The position numbers were made by a program, and so were the translations under genes. Of a stretch of 64,000 bases of DNA, positions 16,740-24,775 are shown piece by piece. Numbering within the stretch: the stretch's first letter is position 1; each line of letters opens with the position of its first letter. Under the pieces are notes generated by a model, which saw only the letters and a program-made list of their open reading frames with translations, had not been told where the DNA came from and did no database searches. The DNA is from CAVVIO01 sp963748095 (GTDB lineage: Bacteria > Bacteroidota > Bacteroidia > Bacteroidales > UBA10428): the NCBI GenBank assembly GCA_963748095.1, contig CAVVIO010000009.1:248001-312000 (forward strand), given 5' to 3'.

Positions 16740-18350
16740 TTATCCACTAGATTCTCCGAATGCTTTTAGGTAAGGAACAGTAAAATAAAATGTTGTTCCT
16801 TCACGGGGGGTGGATTCCAACCATATTTTTCCTCCCATCAGTTCTACCAGTCCTTTACAGATACTTAATCCCAGACCTGCTCCGCCATACAACCTGGTGT
16901 GTGAACCATCGACCTGCACAAAACGTTCAAAAACTGATTTCTGTTTATTCGGCGGTATTCCAATTCCAGTGTCAGTAACATAACACGTTATGTTATCACT
17001 TGAAAAAGTATATCCAAATATTATTTCTCCTTTCTCAGTAAATTTTTTAGCATTCGAAAGAAGATTGGTAATAACCTGCCGTAACCGGAAATTATCAGCA
17101 ATTATATAATCTTCATCCGGACCGGCTCCTAGTTCCATCCGTAAGCGGACCTGTTGATTATGCTTTTTTTCAAGTTCTTCCGTAAATTCCTTTTGTATTT
17201 GTTGAAAAAGAATATTCAGCGAAAATTTCTGGCAACTAAGTTGTACATCACCGGCATCTATTTTTGAAAGATCAATAATATCATTGATCAGATCAAGCAG
17301 TTGCCTGCCATTACTTAAAATGATATCCAGGTACTTATCAACCTGAACTGAAGATATGTTTTTTTGTCTCATCACTTGTGAAAATCCAAGGATACCATTT
17401 AAAGGTGTACGTATTTCATGCGACAGATTTGTCAGAAAAGCAGATTTAAGTTTATCGGCCTTAACTGCAACTTGTTTTGCTTTTCGAAGTGATTCTTGTT
17501 CTCTTTTCAATTTTGTTATATCCATTCCTACACCCATAATACCAATAATTTTCCCCGATTTGTCACGATAAGGAATCTTTGTAGTAGAATACCAGCGTAC
17601 CCGTTTACCGGAATCATCCACCATTACTTTTTCTTCGATATTTATTTTGGGCGCTCCTGTAGACATAATCTCCTGTTCATCGGTATAAAACTTATGGGCC
17701 ATTGTTTCCGGGAAGAAATTGAAATCTGTCTTCCCCACCAATTTCTTTGGATCCTTAACTCCCATAATATTTGCCACCCACTTATTGGCAAAAATGAACC
17801 TGCTTTTAACATCCTTGATATAGACATTCGCAGGAACATTATCTATTAATTGAGTCAATAATTTGTATTCATCAATAATCTTGTCTTCATCGAGCTTAAA
17901 ACTGGTAATATCCTGAACCTGAACAACAACATGGTTCATTTTAGATTGATTATCATATAAAGGCGTTACATATAGAATACCCCAGAAATAACTATTATCC
18001 TTTCGAAGAAACCGGTTTTTTTGTTTATAAGAACTTGCCTTTTTAACTGAGGACGATTTTTCGTACCATGTGAAAAAATTGAATTCATTATTATCACAAA
18101 ATATAATTTCAAAATTTTGTCCTGTGATTTCCTTTTTATTATATCCGAAATTACGACACAATTCTTCGTTTACAAAAAGGATATTGCCTTCAAGACTGAC
18201 CAGCATCATCCCAACTGAAGCAACTTCAACCATTTCCATGAAAAAAGTATTATTTTCTTCAAGCAAACGAATATCCTCACGAATCTTTTTATCCGTTTCT
18301 TCATTTTGCTTATTTGGACGATGGTTATTTTTAATACCAGCTTTTCTCAA
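16740..18350 (-). CDS. Cytosolic PAS-PAS sensor histidine kinase
   Basis: 536 residues. Two PAS domains (about 35-160, with 'GMMLVSLEGNILFVNEELC', and 165-285, with 'YIKDVKSRFIFANKWV') are followed by HisKA with the phospho-acceptor His in 'FLTNLSHEIRTPLNGIL' at about 309 and a HATPase: N box 'NLLSNAKKF', G1 'DTGIGIPPN', G2 'GGAGLGLSICKGLVELMGG'. There are no membrane segments and no receiver domain. No response regulator is encoded nearby, so it is an orphan and its partner lies elsewhere. It belongs to the common Bacteroidota PAS-kinase type that senses intracellular or redox cues; the signal is unknown. Confidence 0.92.
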   Translation of the reverse strand: MRKAGIKNNHRPNKQNEETDKKIREDIRLLEENNTFFMEMVEVASVGMMLVSLEGNILFVNEELCRNFGYNKKEITGQNFEIIFCDNNEFNFFTWYEKSSSVKKASSYKQKNRFLRKDNSYFWGILYVTPLYDNQSKMNHVVVQVQDITSFKLDEDKIIDEYKLLTQLIDNVPANVYIKDVKSRFIFANKWVANIMGVKDPKKLVGKTDFNFFPETMAHKFYTDEQEIMSTGAPKINIEEKVMVDDSGKRVRWYSTTKIPYRDKSGKIIGIMGVGMDITKLKREQESLRKAKQVAVKADKLKSAFLTNLSHEIRTPLNGILGFSQVMRQKNISSVQVDKYLDIILSNGRQLLDLINDIIDLSKIDAGDVQLSCQKFSLNILFQQIQKEFTEELEKKHNQQVRLRMELGAGPDEDYIIADNFRLRQVITNLLSNAKKFTEKGEIIFGYTFSSDNITCYVTDTGIGIPPNKQKSVFERFVQVDGSHTRLYGGAGLGLSICKGLVELMGGKIWLESTPREGTTFYFTVPYLKAFGESSG

Positions 18351-18566
18351 TTTAATTAAATCTTTTATTAGTTAGAATATCTGAATAAAATGGTGCTGTG
18401 AAAAGTAAATTTACAAAAGTTAGTCATTTATCTGGTTGATAATAATATAAATTAGTTTTAAATCTGCCGACATAACTGATTTAATTAATTCGAACATGGA
18501 ATTTTTTAAAATATTAATTAGATTTGTTCTGAAGAGTATCTGTAACACCATAACAAATAAACCGAA

Positions 18567-19253
18567 ATGAAAAAATCAATATTAGCCTTAGTTACCTGGT
18601 TTTTAGTGGTAGTTGGACTACAAGCGCAGACCTGTGATTTCTATTATCCCACAAAAGAAGGTGCAGTGCTGGGATACAGCCATTACGACAAAAAGGGAAA
18701 ATTAACCGGAACATCCGAACAAAAAATAACAGCTATCAAAAAAACACCCGGTGGCATGGAAGCCAGTATAGCAGTAAAAACAAAGGATGCTAAAGGGGAG
18801 GACATATTTAATCAGAATATGACCGTAAAATGTGAAAATGGTGTTTTCTATTTCAGTATGGATAATTATATCGATCAATCATCAATGTCTGCCTATAAAG
18901 ATATGAACATCGAGGTAAAAGGCGATGATCTGCAAATTCCCGCGGTTATGAAAGCAGGTGATATGCTAAACAACGGAAGTGTAACAATGACTGTTGAGAA
19001 CGGTGGGATGAAATTGATGAATATGACAATAACGATATCTAACCGTAAAGTCGACGGCAAAGAAAAAGTTACTACCCCGGCTGGCACCTTCGATTGTTAT
19101 AAAATATCGTATGAAGCTACCACAAAGATGATGATCACAATTCATACAAAAGGAGTGGAATGGTATGCAAAGGATGTAGGCCTGGTGAAAAGCGAAAGTT
19201 ATATGTCAAACGGTAAATTAGCCGGATCTACAATCCTTACAATCTTAAAGTGA
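18567..19253 (+). CDS. Secreted DUF3108/TapB-like protein
   Basis: 228 residues with a signal peptide (MKKS, hydrophobic core, cut after 'LQAQ'). The mature part starts 'CDFYYPTKEGAVLGYSHYD' and is beta-rich; later 'VTTPAGTFDCYKISYEA' and 'EWYAKDVGLVKSESY' are typical of the DUF3108/TapB-like periplasmic family found widely in Bacteroidota. The fold is thought to be a lipocalin-like or LolA-like half-barrel, but no reaction is known. It is monocistronic and its 3' end overlaps the next, leftward gene by 9 bases. Confidence 0.7.
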   Translation: MKKSILALVTWFLVVVGLQAQTCDFYYPTKEGAVLGYSHYDKKGKLTGTSEQKITAIKKTPGGMEASIAVKTKDAKGEDIFNQNMTVKCENGVFYFSMDNYIDQSSMSAYKDMNIEVKGDDLQIPAVMKAGDMLNNGSVTMTVENGGMKLMNMTITISNRKVDGKEKVTTPAGTFDCYKISYEATTKMMITIHTKGVEWYAKDVGLVKSESYMSNGKLAGSTILTILK

Positions 19254-19923
19254 AGATAAATTTTCAGTATCTTTTAAATCTTTACCTGCAAAGCTTTCAT
19301 TTATTCTGTAATATGTAGCTTTTTCAGTAAATTCAATTTCGAGTACACCTATCGATATAAGGTTCACCAAAATTTTTTCGGCAATAAAATTATTAATGCG
19401 GGCAATTTTACGGAACTTTGAAAAAGATATTTTTTGGTTATCAGAAAGGTAATGAAGTAAAAGTTTTTCTTTATTGCTATACTTAACCAACGTCCCGGTT
19501 TTGCTGTTTTTCTTTTCCCACACATCTAATAAAATTCTGTTTGCCAGCAGATTTTGATCATTTACTCGGATATAAACCATCCAGCGATTATCTTTCCCGG
19601 TAGCATAATGGGGTCGCTTCCTGCTTTTGGGGATAATTACTTCAAGAATCGTATGCCCGTCCACTTCCCAATCTTTTATTTCATATAATACAGGAGGTTT
19701 GCAAAACAAATGGGCCGCCGATTCAACCATATATACTTCTTCATCGGTGCGAATACCGGAGATATTACCATTATCTTTTACGCCTATTAACAATATTCCC
19801 TCCATCGGTATTTGCAAAAGCAGCAAAAGTTCTGGCAATTTTTTTTGAGTCGGAAATCTCGAACTTAAAATCCAATTGTTGATTTTCACCCTGCCGAATC
19901 AGATTTTTAATATAATTATTCAA
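19245..19923 (-). pseudogene. AlbA_2/Schlafen-type ATP-binding protein gene with a frameshift
   Basis: The 3' part reads 'ILLIGVKDNGNISGIRTDEE' and continues to a stop at 19245; this is the second half of the AlbA_2 domain followed by a winged-helix-like tail. The first half lies in another frame: 'GENQQLDFKFEISDSKK' and 'RTFAAFANTDGG', beginning at a TTG near 19923. The two join perfectly if one base is removed in the GGGAATATT stretch (leftward sense, about 19793-19801). Full length would be about 226 residues. Family members are DNA/RNA-associated regulators or ATP-binding proteins. The frame break may be a true mutation or a sequence error. The frame that starts internally at 19889 is not the natural N-terminus. 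Confidence 0.8.
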
Positions 19924-19986
19924 TTGGTGAAAATTTTTAGGTAGGCACCTATAGTAATATAATCCGAAACCGGTTACCGAATAAAG

Positions 19987-20060
19987 TGGAGACTAGGGGA
20001 GTCGAACCCCTGACCTTTTGGCTGCCAGCCAAACGCTCTAGCCAACTGAGCTAAGCCCCC
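19987..20060 (-). tRNA. tRNA-Ala (anticodon GGC)
   Basis: A 74-base cloverleaf on the minus strand. The acceptor stem GGGGGCT/AGTCTCC contains the G3:U70 pair that marks alanine tRNAs. The D arm is GCTC...GAGC, the anticodon stem TTTGG/CCAAA with loop CTGGCAG gives anticodon GGC, and the T arm AGGGG-TTCGACT-CCCCT is standard. The discriminator is A; CCA is not encoded. The tRNA stands alone. Confidence 0.95.
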
Positions 20061-20276
20061 GTATGGCGCAAAAATATTAAAAAAAATTTAAAAACAAATT
20101 CAGAATATTAATTAATTTCTTTTCTTTGTGTAAATTTTATAACGATTGAATTAAGTTTGGAATAATTATTGTTCTCTTTCTTTAGCCAATAAAAATAACT
20201 AACTTTACTCTAATTAAATTTTGGCATTAGTTCATAATTATTTAATTTTAGGGGCTCAAAAAATTAATTATATAAA

Positions 20277-20957
20277 ATGGAAGCAAAAAAATCAAAGAAG
20301 GCGGATCTCGAGAATAAAAGAGGTTTGTTTTTGGAGCTTGGCATGGTAGTAGTGTTATCGGTTGTCCTGATAGCATTCGAATGGACAAGCAAACCTTCTA
20401 ATACCAATACTCTTGGTCAACAAGAAAATGCTGATCTGGAAGAAGATATTGTACCGATCACGCGTCAGCAACCCGATCAACCACCACCACCTCCTCCTCC
20501 ACAGGCTGTTGTTCAGTTAAATATTGTTCAAAACGATGTTGACCTTGAAAATGAATTGGATATAGGTAACATGGAAGCTGACCAGAATCTGGCTATCAAT
20601 GTAGTTCCGTTTCAACAGGAACAAGAAGCTCCTGAAGATGAAGTTTTTATTATTGTTGAAAATATGCCTAAATTCGAAGGTGGAGATGTAAACACCTTCC
20701 GGAACTGGGTTCAGTCACATCTTAAATACCCCGAAGTTGCAGCAGAAAACGGGATCAGTGGAAAGGTATTCGTACAGTTCGCTGTAAATTCAAAAGGTGA
20801 AGTTGTTGATGCCAAAGTAGTAAGGGGTGTTGATCCGGCTCTCGATTCAGAAGCCCTCAGAGTTGTTAACTCTTCTCCCCACTGGACCCCTGGAAAACAA
20901 AGGGGAAAACCTGTAAAAGTACAGTTTACATTTCCGATTGTATTTGTTCTCCAATAA
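20277..20957 (+). CDS. tonB: TonB-family energy transducer
   Basis: 226 residues. A short basic N-terminus is followed by one membrane anchor (about 17-38, 'LELGMVVVLSVVLIAFEW'), a proline-rich periplasmic stretch with seven consecutive prolines (about 66-75) and a C-terminal TonB domain (about 130-226) with 'YPEVAAENGISGKVFVQFAV' and 'GVDPALDSEALRVV', 'WTPGKQRGKPV', 'FTFPIVF'. TonB couples the proton motive force to outer-membrane receptors. ExbB/ExbD are not next to it. It is followed by its own terminator, so it is monocistronic. Confidence 0.93.
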   Translation: MEAKKSKKADLENKRGLFLELGMVVVLSVVLIAFEWTSKPSNTNTLGQQENADLEEDIVPITRQQPDQPPPPPPPQAVVQLNIVQNDVDLENELDIGNMEADQNLAINVVPFQQEQEAPEDEVFIIVENMPKFEGGDVNTFRNWVQSHLKYPEVAAENGISGKVFVQFAVNSKGEVVDAKVVRGVDPALDSEALRVVNSSPHWTPGKQRGKPVKVQFTFPIVFVLQ

Positions 20958-20978
20958 AAAATTAACTTATTTAATTGA

Positions 20979-21010
20979 AAACCCTGGTTTAGTTCAAAAC
21001 CGGGGTTTTT
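20979..21010 (+). terminator. Rho-independent terminator after tonB
   Basis: AACCC-T-GGTTT pairs with AAACC-G-GGGTT across a 6-base loop, followed by a run of T residues (TTTTTATTTTTT). It begins 21 bases after the tonB stop. Confidence 0.75.
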
Positions 21011-21097
21011 ATTTTTTAAACATTTTTTTGATAACTTTATTTGACTTTTTTTCGTAATCTACCTAAATTTCTTAAAGCTTAACTCAAATTTAAATTT

Positions 21098-22270
21098 ATG
21101 AAAAGGATTAAGTACCTGTTATTACTTTTTATTATAATTATCAGTTGTGCTTCACCGCAAAAACTTTTTATTAAGGGGAATTATGACGGAGCAATTAATA
21201 AAGCCGTTAAAAAAATTTTAAAAAACCCTAACAGTGAAGACGATATCCTTACCCTCGACAAAGCTTATAAATTAGCTAATGAACGAGACCTGGAACGTAT
21301 TAAATACCTCAAAGCAGAGGGAAATCCGAATACCTGGGATGAAATTCTCAGCCATTATACCAGCTTGAAAAATCGCCAGTCGAATGTAAGACGGGTATTA
21401 CCACTTCATGTTCAGGGCAGAACCATTAATTACGATTATGTCGATTACGATGCAGAAATGGTCAAGGCCAAAGCAAATGCAGCCGAATATTATTATCAGC
21501 ATGGTAAAAAACTCATGCAAGAACAAACCAAAGACGCTTACAGACAGGCATACGAGGAATTTGTAAGGGCCAGTCAGTATACCGGAGGAGCTTATCCCGA
21601 TATTGATTCATTAATCAGTTTTTCCAAGTTTAACGGTATGAGCCGTGTATTAGTGCAAGTAGTAAATAACACACAATATAAATTATCTCCCGAATTTCTG
21701 GATAATGTTCTTACAATTAATACCGACGGCCTTGACAGTAAATGGGTGGAATACAATTTCCGGCATGTGAACGATCAGGCTAATTATGATTATTATATTG
21801 ATGTGGTTTTACAGAGTATTGATATCTCACCTGAGAAAGAAAGCACCAAAGAATATATAGAAAAGAAAAAACTTGACGATGGTTTCCAGTATGTACTTGA
21901 TGCAAAAGGTAATGTAATGAGAGACAGCCTGGGTAATGATATAAAATTGAAGAAGTACAAGGACATTCAGTGTACGGTTATCGAGAAACATCAGGAAAAA
22001 ACAGCCCAGATACAGGGTGAGATCGAGTTTCAATCGATGAATCCCAGGAAGCTGATTAAAAAAGAACCTATCGGGGCCAATACACATTTTGAGCATATTT
22101 CGGGAAAAGCAGTGGGTGATATGGAAGCACTTACTCCGGATTCAAAAAAACTGGTAGATTTAGAACCGGTACCATTTCCCGATGATGCCATGATGATATC
22201 CGATTGTACAGAAGCATTGAAAAATGCTATAAGTGATGTGATCAGGAAAAACAGAAATTATATCCAGTAA
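21098..22270 (+). CDS. Lipoprotein of unknown function
   Basis: 390 residues with a lipoprotein signal: MKR, hydrophobic core and the lipobox 'IIISCASP'. The mature N-terminal 150 residues are helical and TPR-like ('LFIKGNYDGAINKAVKKIL', 'AAEYYYQHGKKLM', 'DAYRQAYEEFVRASQYTG'), which suggests repeats for protein contact. The C-terminal half is beta-rich and contains a repeated 'KGNVMRDSLGNDIKLKKYK' type turn. I recognise it only as a conserved Bacteroidota lipoprotein type with no named function. It sits between tonB and hflX with its own upstream space. Confidence 0.75.
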   Translation: MKRIKYLLLLFIIIISCASPQKLFIKGNYDGAINKAVKKILKNPNSEDDILTLDKAYKLANERDLERIKYLKAEGNPNTWDEILSHYTSLKNRQSNVRRVLPLHVQGRTINYDYVDYDAEMVKAKANAAEYYYQHGKKLMQEQTKDAYRQAYEEFVRASQYTGGAYPDIDSLISFSKFNGMSRVLVQVVNNTQYKLSPEFLDNVLTINTDGLDSKWVEYNFRHVNDQANYDYYIDVVLQSIDISPEKESTKEYIEKKKLDDGFQYVLDAKGNVMRDSLGNDIKLKKYKDIQCTVIEKHQEKTAQIQGEIEFQSMNPRKLIKKEPIGANTHFEHISGKAVGDMEALTPDSKKLVDLEPVPFPDDAMMISDCTEALKNAISDVIRKNRNYIQ

Positions 22271-22341
22271 TTCTCAATAAAATTCTTAAGAAATCGATTA
22301 TAGTAATCCTGTAATACGCTGAATATTGCATCAATAATAAT

Positions 22342-22349
22342 TATCTTTG
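22342..22349 (+). promoter_or_regulatory. Bacteroidota -7 promoter element (TATCTTTG) for hflX
   Basis: TATCTTTG matches the Bacteroidota -7 consensus TAnnTTTG and lies 28 bases before the hflX start codon. No well-spaced -33 element is visible. Confidence 0.45.
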
Positions 22350-22376
22350 CTCCCTCTTTTTTTACGGAGTGGAATA

Positions 22377-23567
22377 ATGGCAGAATATATTACTCAAATA
22401 AAACAGGAAACAGCAGTATTAATCGGTATAGTCAATAGCGATCAGGATGAGCGTCTTGTAGAGGATTACCTGGGTGAACTTGCTTTTTTAACAGAGACAG
22501 CGGGCGCCGTTCCTCTCAGGAAATTTACCCAAAAAATGGATATTCCTAACCCTCGTACTTTTATTGGTTCCGGGAAACTGGAAGAGATCGGTTTTTATGT
22601 AAAAACGCATGAAGTTGATATTGTTATTTTTGATGATGAACTTTCTCCCAGTCAGTTAAGGAATATAGAAAGGGAATTACAATGCCGCATTCTCGACCGG
22701 ACAAATCTGATCCTGGATATATTTGCTTCACGTGCAAAAACGGCTCATGCCAAAACACAGGTTGAACTTGCACAATACCAGTATCTGTTACCACGACTTA
22801 CCCGGATGTGGACACACCTTGAACGGCAACGTGGAGGTATCGGTCTCCGGGGACCGGGAGAAACCGAAATAGAAACCGACAGACGGATCATTCGTGACAA
22901 AATTGCCCGGCTGAAAAATCAGTTGATTAAGATCGACAAACAAAAAGCTACCCAGCGAAAAAACAGGGGAAAACTGGTAAGAGTATCCCTGGTAGGTTAT
23001 ACAAATGTCGGAAAGTCAACCATCATGAATCTCCTGAGCAAATCGGATGTTTTTGCAGAAAACAAATTGTTTGCCACTCTCGATACCACCATCCGCAAAG
23101 TAGTAATCGGAAACCTGCCTTTCCTGCTTTCCGACACAGTTGGTTTTATTCGTAAATTACCCCATCACCTGGTTGAATCGTTTAAATCAACCCTCGACGA
23201 AGTGAGGGAAGCCGATATTCTTCTTCATGTGGTGGATATCTCCCACCCCAGTTTTGAAGATCAGATAAATATAGTAAATCAGACACTTATTGATATTAAA
23301 GCATATGACAAACCAGTTTTCCTCGTGTTCAATAAGATCGACGCTTATACATTCTTAAGGAAAGACGAAGATGACCTTTTACCGAAATCAAGGGAAAACT
23401 TTACATTGGAAGAGCTTAAAAACAGCTGGATTGCAAAAAGCAATGCTCCCTGTATCTTTATTTCAGCATTAAACAAAGAAAACATTGAAGAATTCAGAAA
23501 CCAAATCTATGAACTGGTTAAAAACGTCCATGTCACTCGTTTTCCGTATGATGATTTTTTGTATTAG
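22377..23567 (+). CDS. hflX: GTPase HflX
   Basis: 396 residues from the ATG at 22377; an in-frame upstream start would add ten residues unlike the family. HflX binds the 50S subunit and splits stalled or hibernating ribosomes. The N-terminal HflX domain carries 'NPRTFIGSGKLEEI', 'VIFDDELSPSQLRNIE' and 'DRTNLILDIFASRA', then the glycine-rich 'GLRGPGETEIE' linker. The G domain shows G1 GYTNVGKST, G3 DTVGF and G4 NKID. It ends just before a strong hairpin shared with the convergent asd gene. Confidence 0.96.
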   Translation: MAEYITQIKQETAVLIGIVNSDQDERLVEDYLGELAFLTETAGAVPLRKFTQKMDIPNPRTFIGSGKLEEIGFYVKTHEVDIVIFDDELSPSQLRNIERELQCRILDRTNLILDIFASRAKTAHAKTQVELAQYQYLLPRLTRMWTHLERQRGGIGLRGPGETEIETDRRIIRDKIARLKNQLIKIDKQKATQRKNRGKLVRVSLVGYTNVGKSTIMNLLSKSDVFAENKLFATLDTTIRKVVIGNLPFLLSDTVGFIRKLPHHLVESFKSTLDEVREADILLHVVDISHPSFEDQINIVNQTLIDIKAYDKPVFLVFNKIDAYTFLRKDEDDLLPKSRENFTLEELKNSWIAKSNAPCIFISALNKENIEEFRNQIYELVKNVHVTRFPYDDFLY

Positions 23568-23586
23568 AATATATTCCTTAAAACTG

Positions 23587-23619
23587 AAAAAACGCAACCA
23601 GGAAATGATTGCGTTTTTT
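23587..23619. terminator. Bidirectional terminator between hflX and asd
   Basis: A perfect 11-bp inverted repeat AAAAAACGCAA/TTGCGTTTTTT with an 11-base loop gives a T run on both strands. It lies between two convergent genes. Confidence 0.88.
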
Positions 23620-23643
23620 CAATACTTTTAATTACTCTTAAAA

Positions 23644-24636
23644 TTAACCGACCATTTTATTTTTCACAAGGTATTCGGCTATTTGTATAGCGTTGGTAGC
23701 AGCTCCTTTACGAAGATTATCCGATACAATCCACATATTCAGGGTTTTCTCCTGTGATTCGTCCCTGCGAAGACGCCCCACAAATACCTCATCTCTGTCT
23801 TTTGATAGAAGGGGCATCGGGTAAACATTATTTGCAGGATCATCCAGAACTATTACACCCGGCATTTTTTTCAATAACGAACGAACTTCTTTCAGAGTAA
23901 ACTCTTTTTCAAATTCCACATTTACGGATTCGGAATGTCCTCCCATTACAGGTACACGTACAGTTGTGGCTGTTAATTTTATATCATCATCTCCCAATAT
24001 CTTTCTTGTCTCATTTACCATTTTCATCTCCTCTTTTGTATACCCGCTTTCCAGAAATACATCTATATGAGGCAATACATTCATATCGATGGGATGAGGA
24101 TAAGCCATTACTCCTTTTATTCCCTTCCGCTCATTCATTAACTGGTCAACTGCCTTTTTCCCGGTTCCGGTAACAGATTGATAGGTAGAAACCACTACCC
24201 TTTTAATTTTATATTTGTCATGCAGCGGTTTCAGTGCAACTACCATTTGTATTGTTGAACAATTGGGATTAGCAATGATTTTATCATTTTTAGTAAGCAC
24301 ATTTGCATTTATTTCAGGTACTACCAGCCGTTTGGTAGGATCCATTCTCCATGCCGAAGAATTATCAATGACAACAGTCCCTACTGCAGCAAATTCAGGT
24401 GCCCAGGTAGTGGAAGTTCCACCTCCGGCAGAAAAAACAGCAATATGTGGTTTCCGTGCAATGGCTTCTTCCATACCAATTACCGAATATTCTTTATCCC
24501 TGAACTTAACCTTTTTACCAACGGATTTTTCAGAGGCTACAGGTAATAATTCGGTTACAGGAAAATTCCTTTCTTCCAGTACTTTTAACATTACTGAACC
24601 TACCAAACCAGTGGCACCAACAACAGCTACTTTCAT
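23644..24636 (-). CDS. asd: Aspartate-semialdehyde dehydrogenase
   Basis: 330 residues, normal length. It reduces aspartyl phosphate to aspartate semialdehyde, the branch point to lysine/diaminopimelate, threonine and methionine. The NADP site 'VAVVGATGLVGSVMLKVL' is at the N-terminus, the catalytic Cys is in 'IANPNCSTIQMV' (about residue 128), and the substrate-binding 'VPVMGGHSESVNVEF' contains the catalytic His. 'YQSVTGTGKKAVDQL' is also typical. dapD, which acts later in the diaminopimelate route, is 15 kb away in this window. Monocistronic. Confidence 0.96.
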   Translation of the reverse strand: MKVAVVGATGLVGSVMLKVLEERNFPVTELLPVASEKSVGKKVKFRDKEYSVIGMEEAIARKPHIAVFSAGGGTSTTWAPEFAAVGTVVIDNSSAWRMDPTKRLVVPEINANVLTKNDKIIANPNCSTIQMVVALKPLHDKYKIKRVVVSTYQSVTGTGKKAVDQLMNERKGIKGVMAYPHPIDMNVLPHIDVFLESGYTKEEMKMVNETRKILGDDDIKLTATTVRVPVMGGHSESVNVEFEKEFTLKEVRSLLKKMPGVIVLDDPANNVYPMPLLSKDRDEVFVGRLRRDESQEKTLNMWIVSDNLRKGAATNAIQIAEYLVKNKMVG

Positions 24637-24775
24637 AATGAAATATTTTAAAGGTTAAGTATTTTCATATTATTATAAAAGAAAATCCCATAAGGGATTG
24701 TATTTTAATTAATAATTATGTAATTTGAAATCCAAACATGTTATTGAATACAAAATTCGGAATATTTTTTCATTA

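Noticed and set aside
16740..18350. The PAS histidine kinase as a member of the Che/Sia system
   Set aside because: It is 2.4 kb away, separated by a flippase-like gene and a divergent nitroreductase, and has no shared GAF or helix motif.
19987..20060. tRNA-Ala as an integration site for a mobile element
   Set aside because: No integrase, no partial tRNA copy and no foreign gene block lie on either side.
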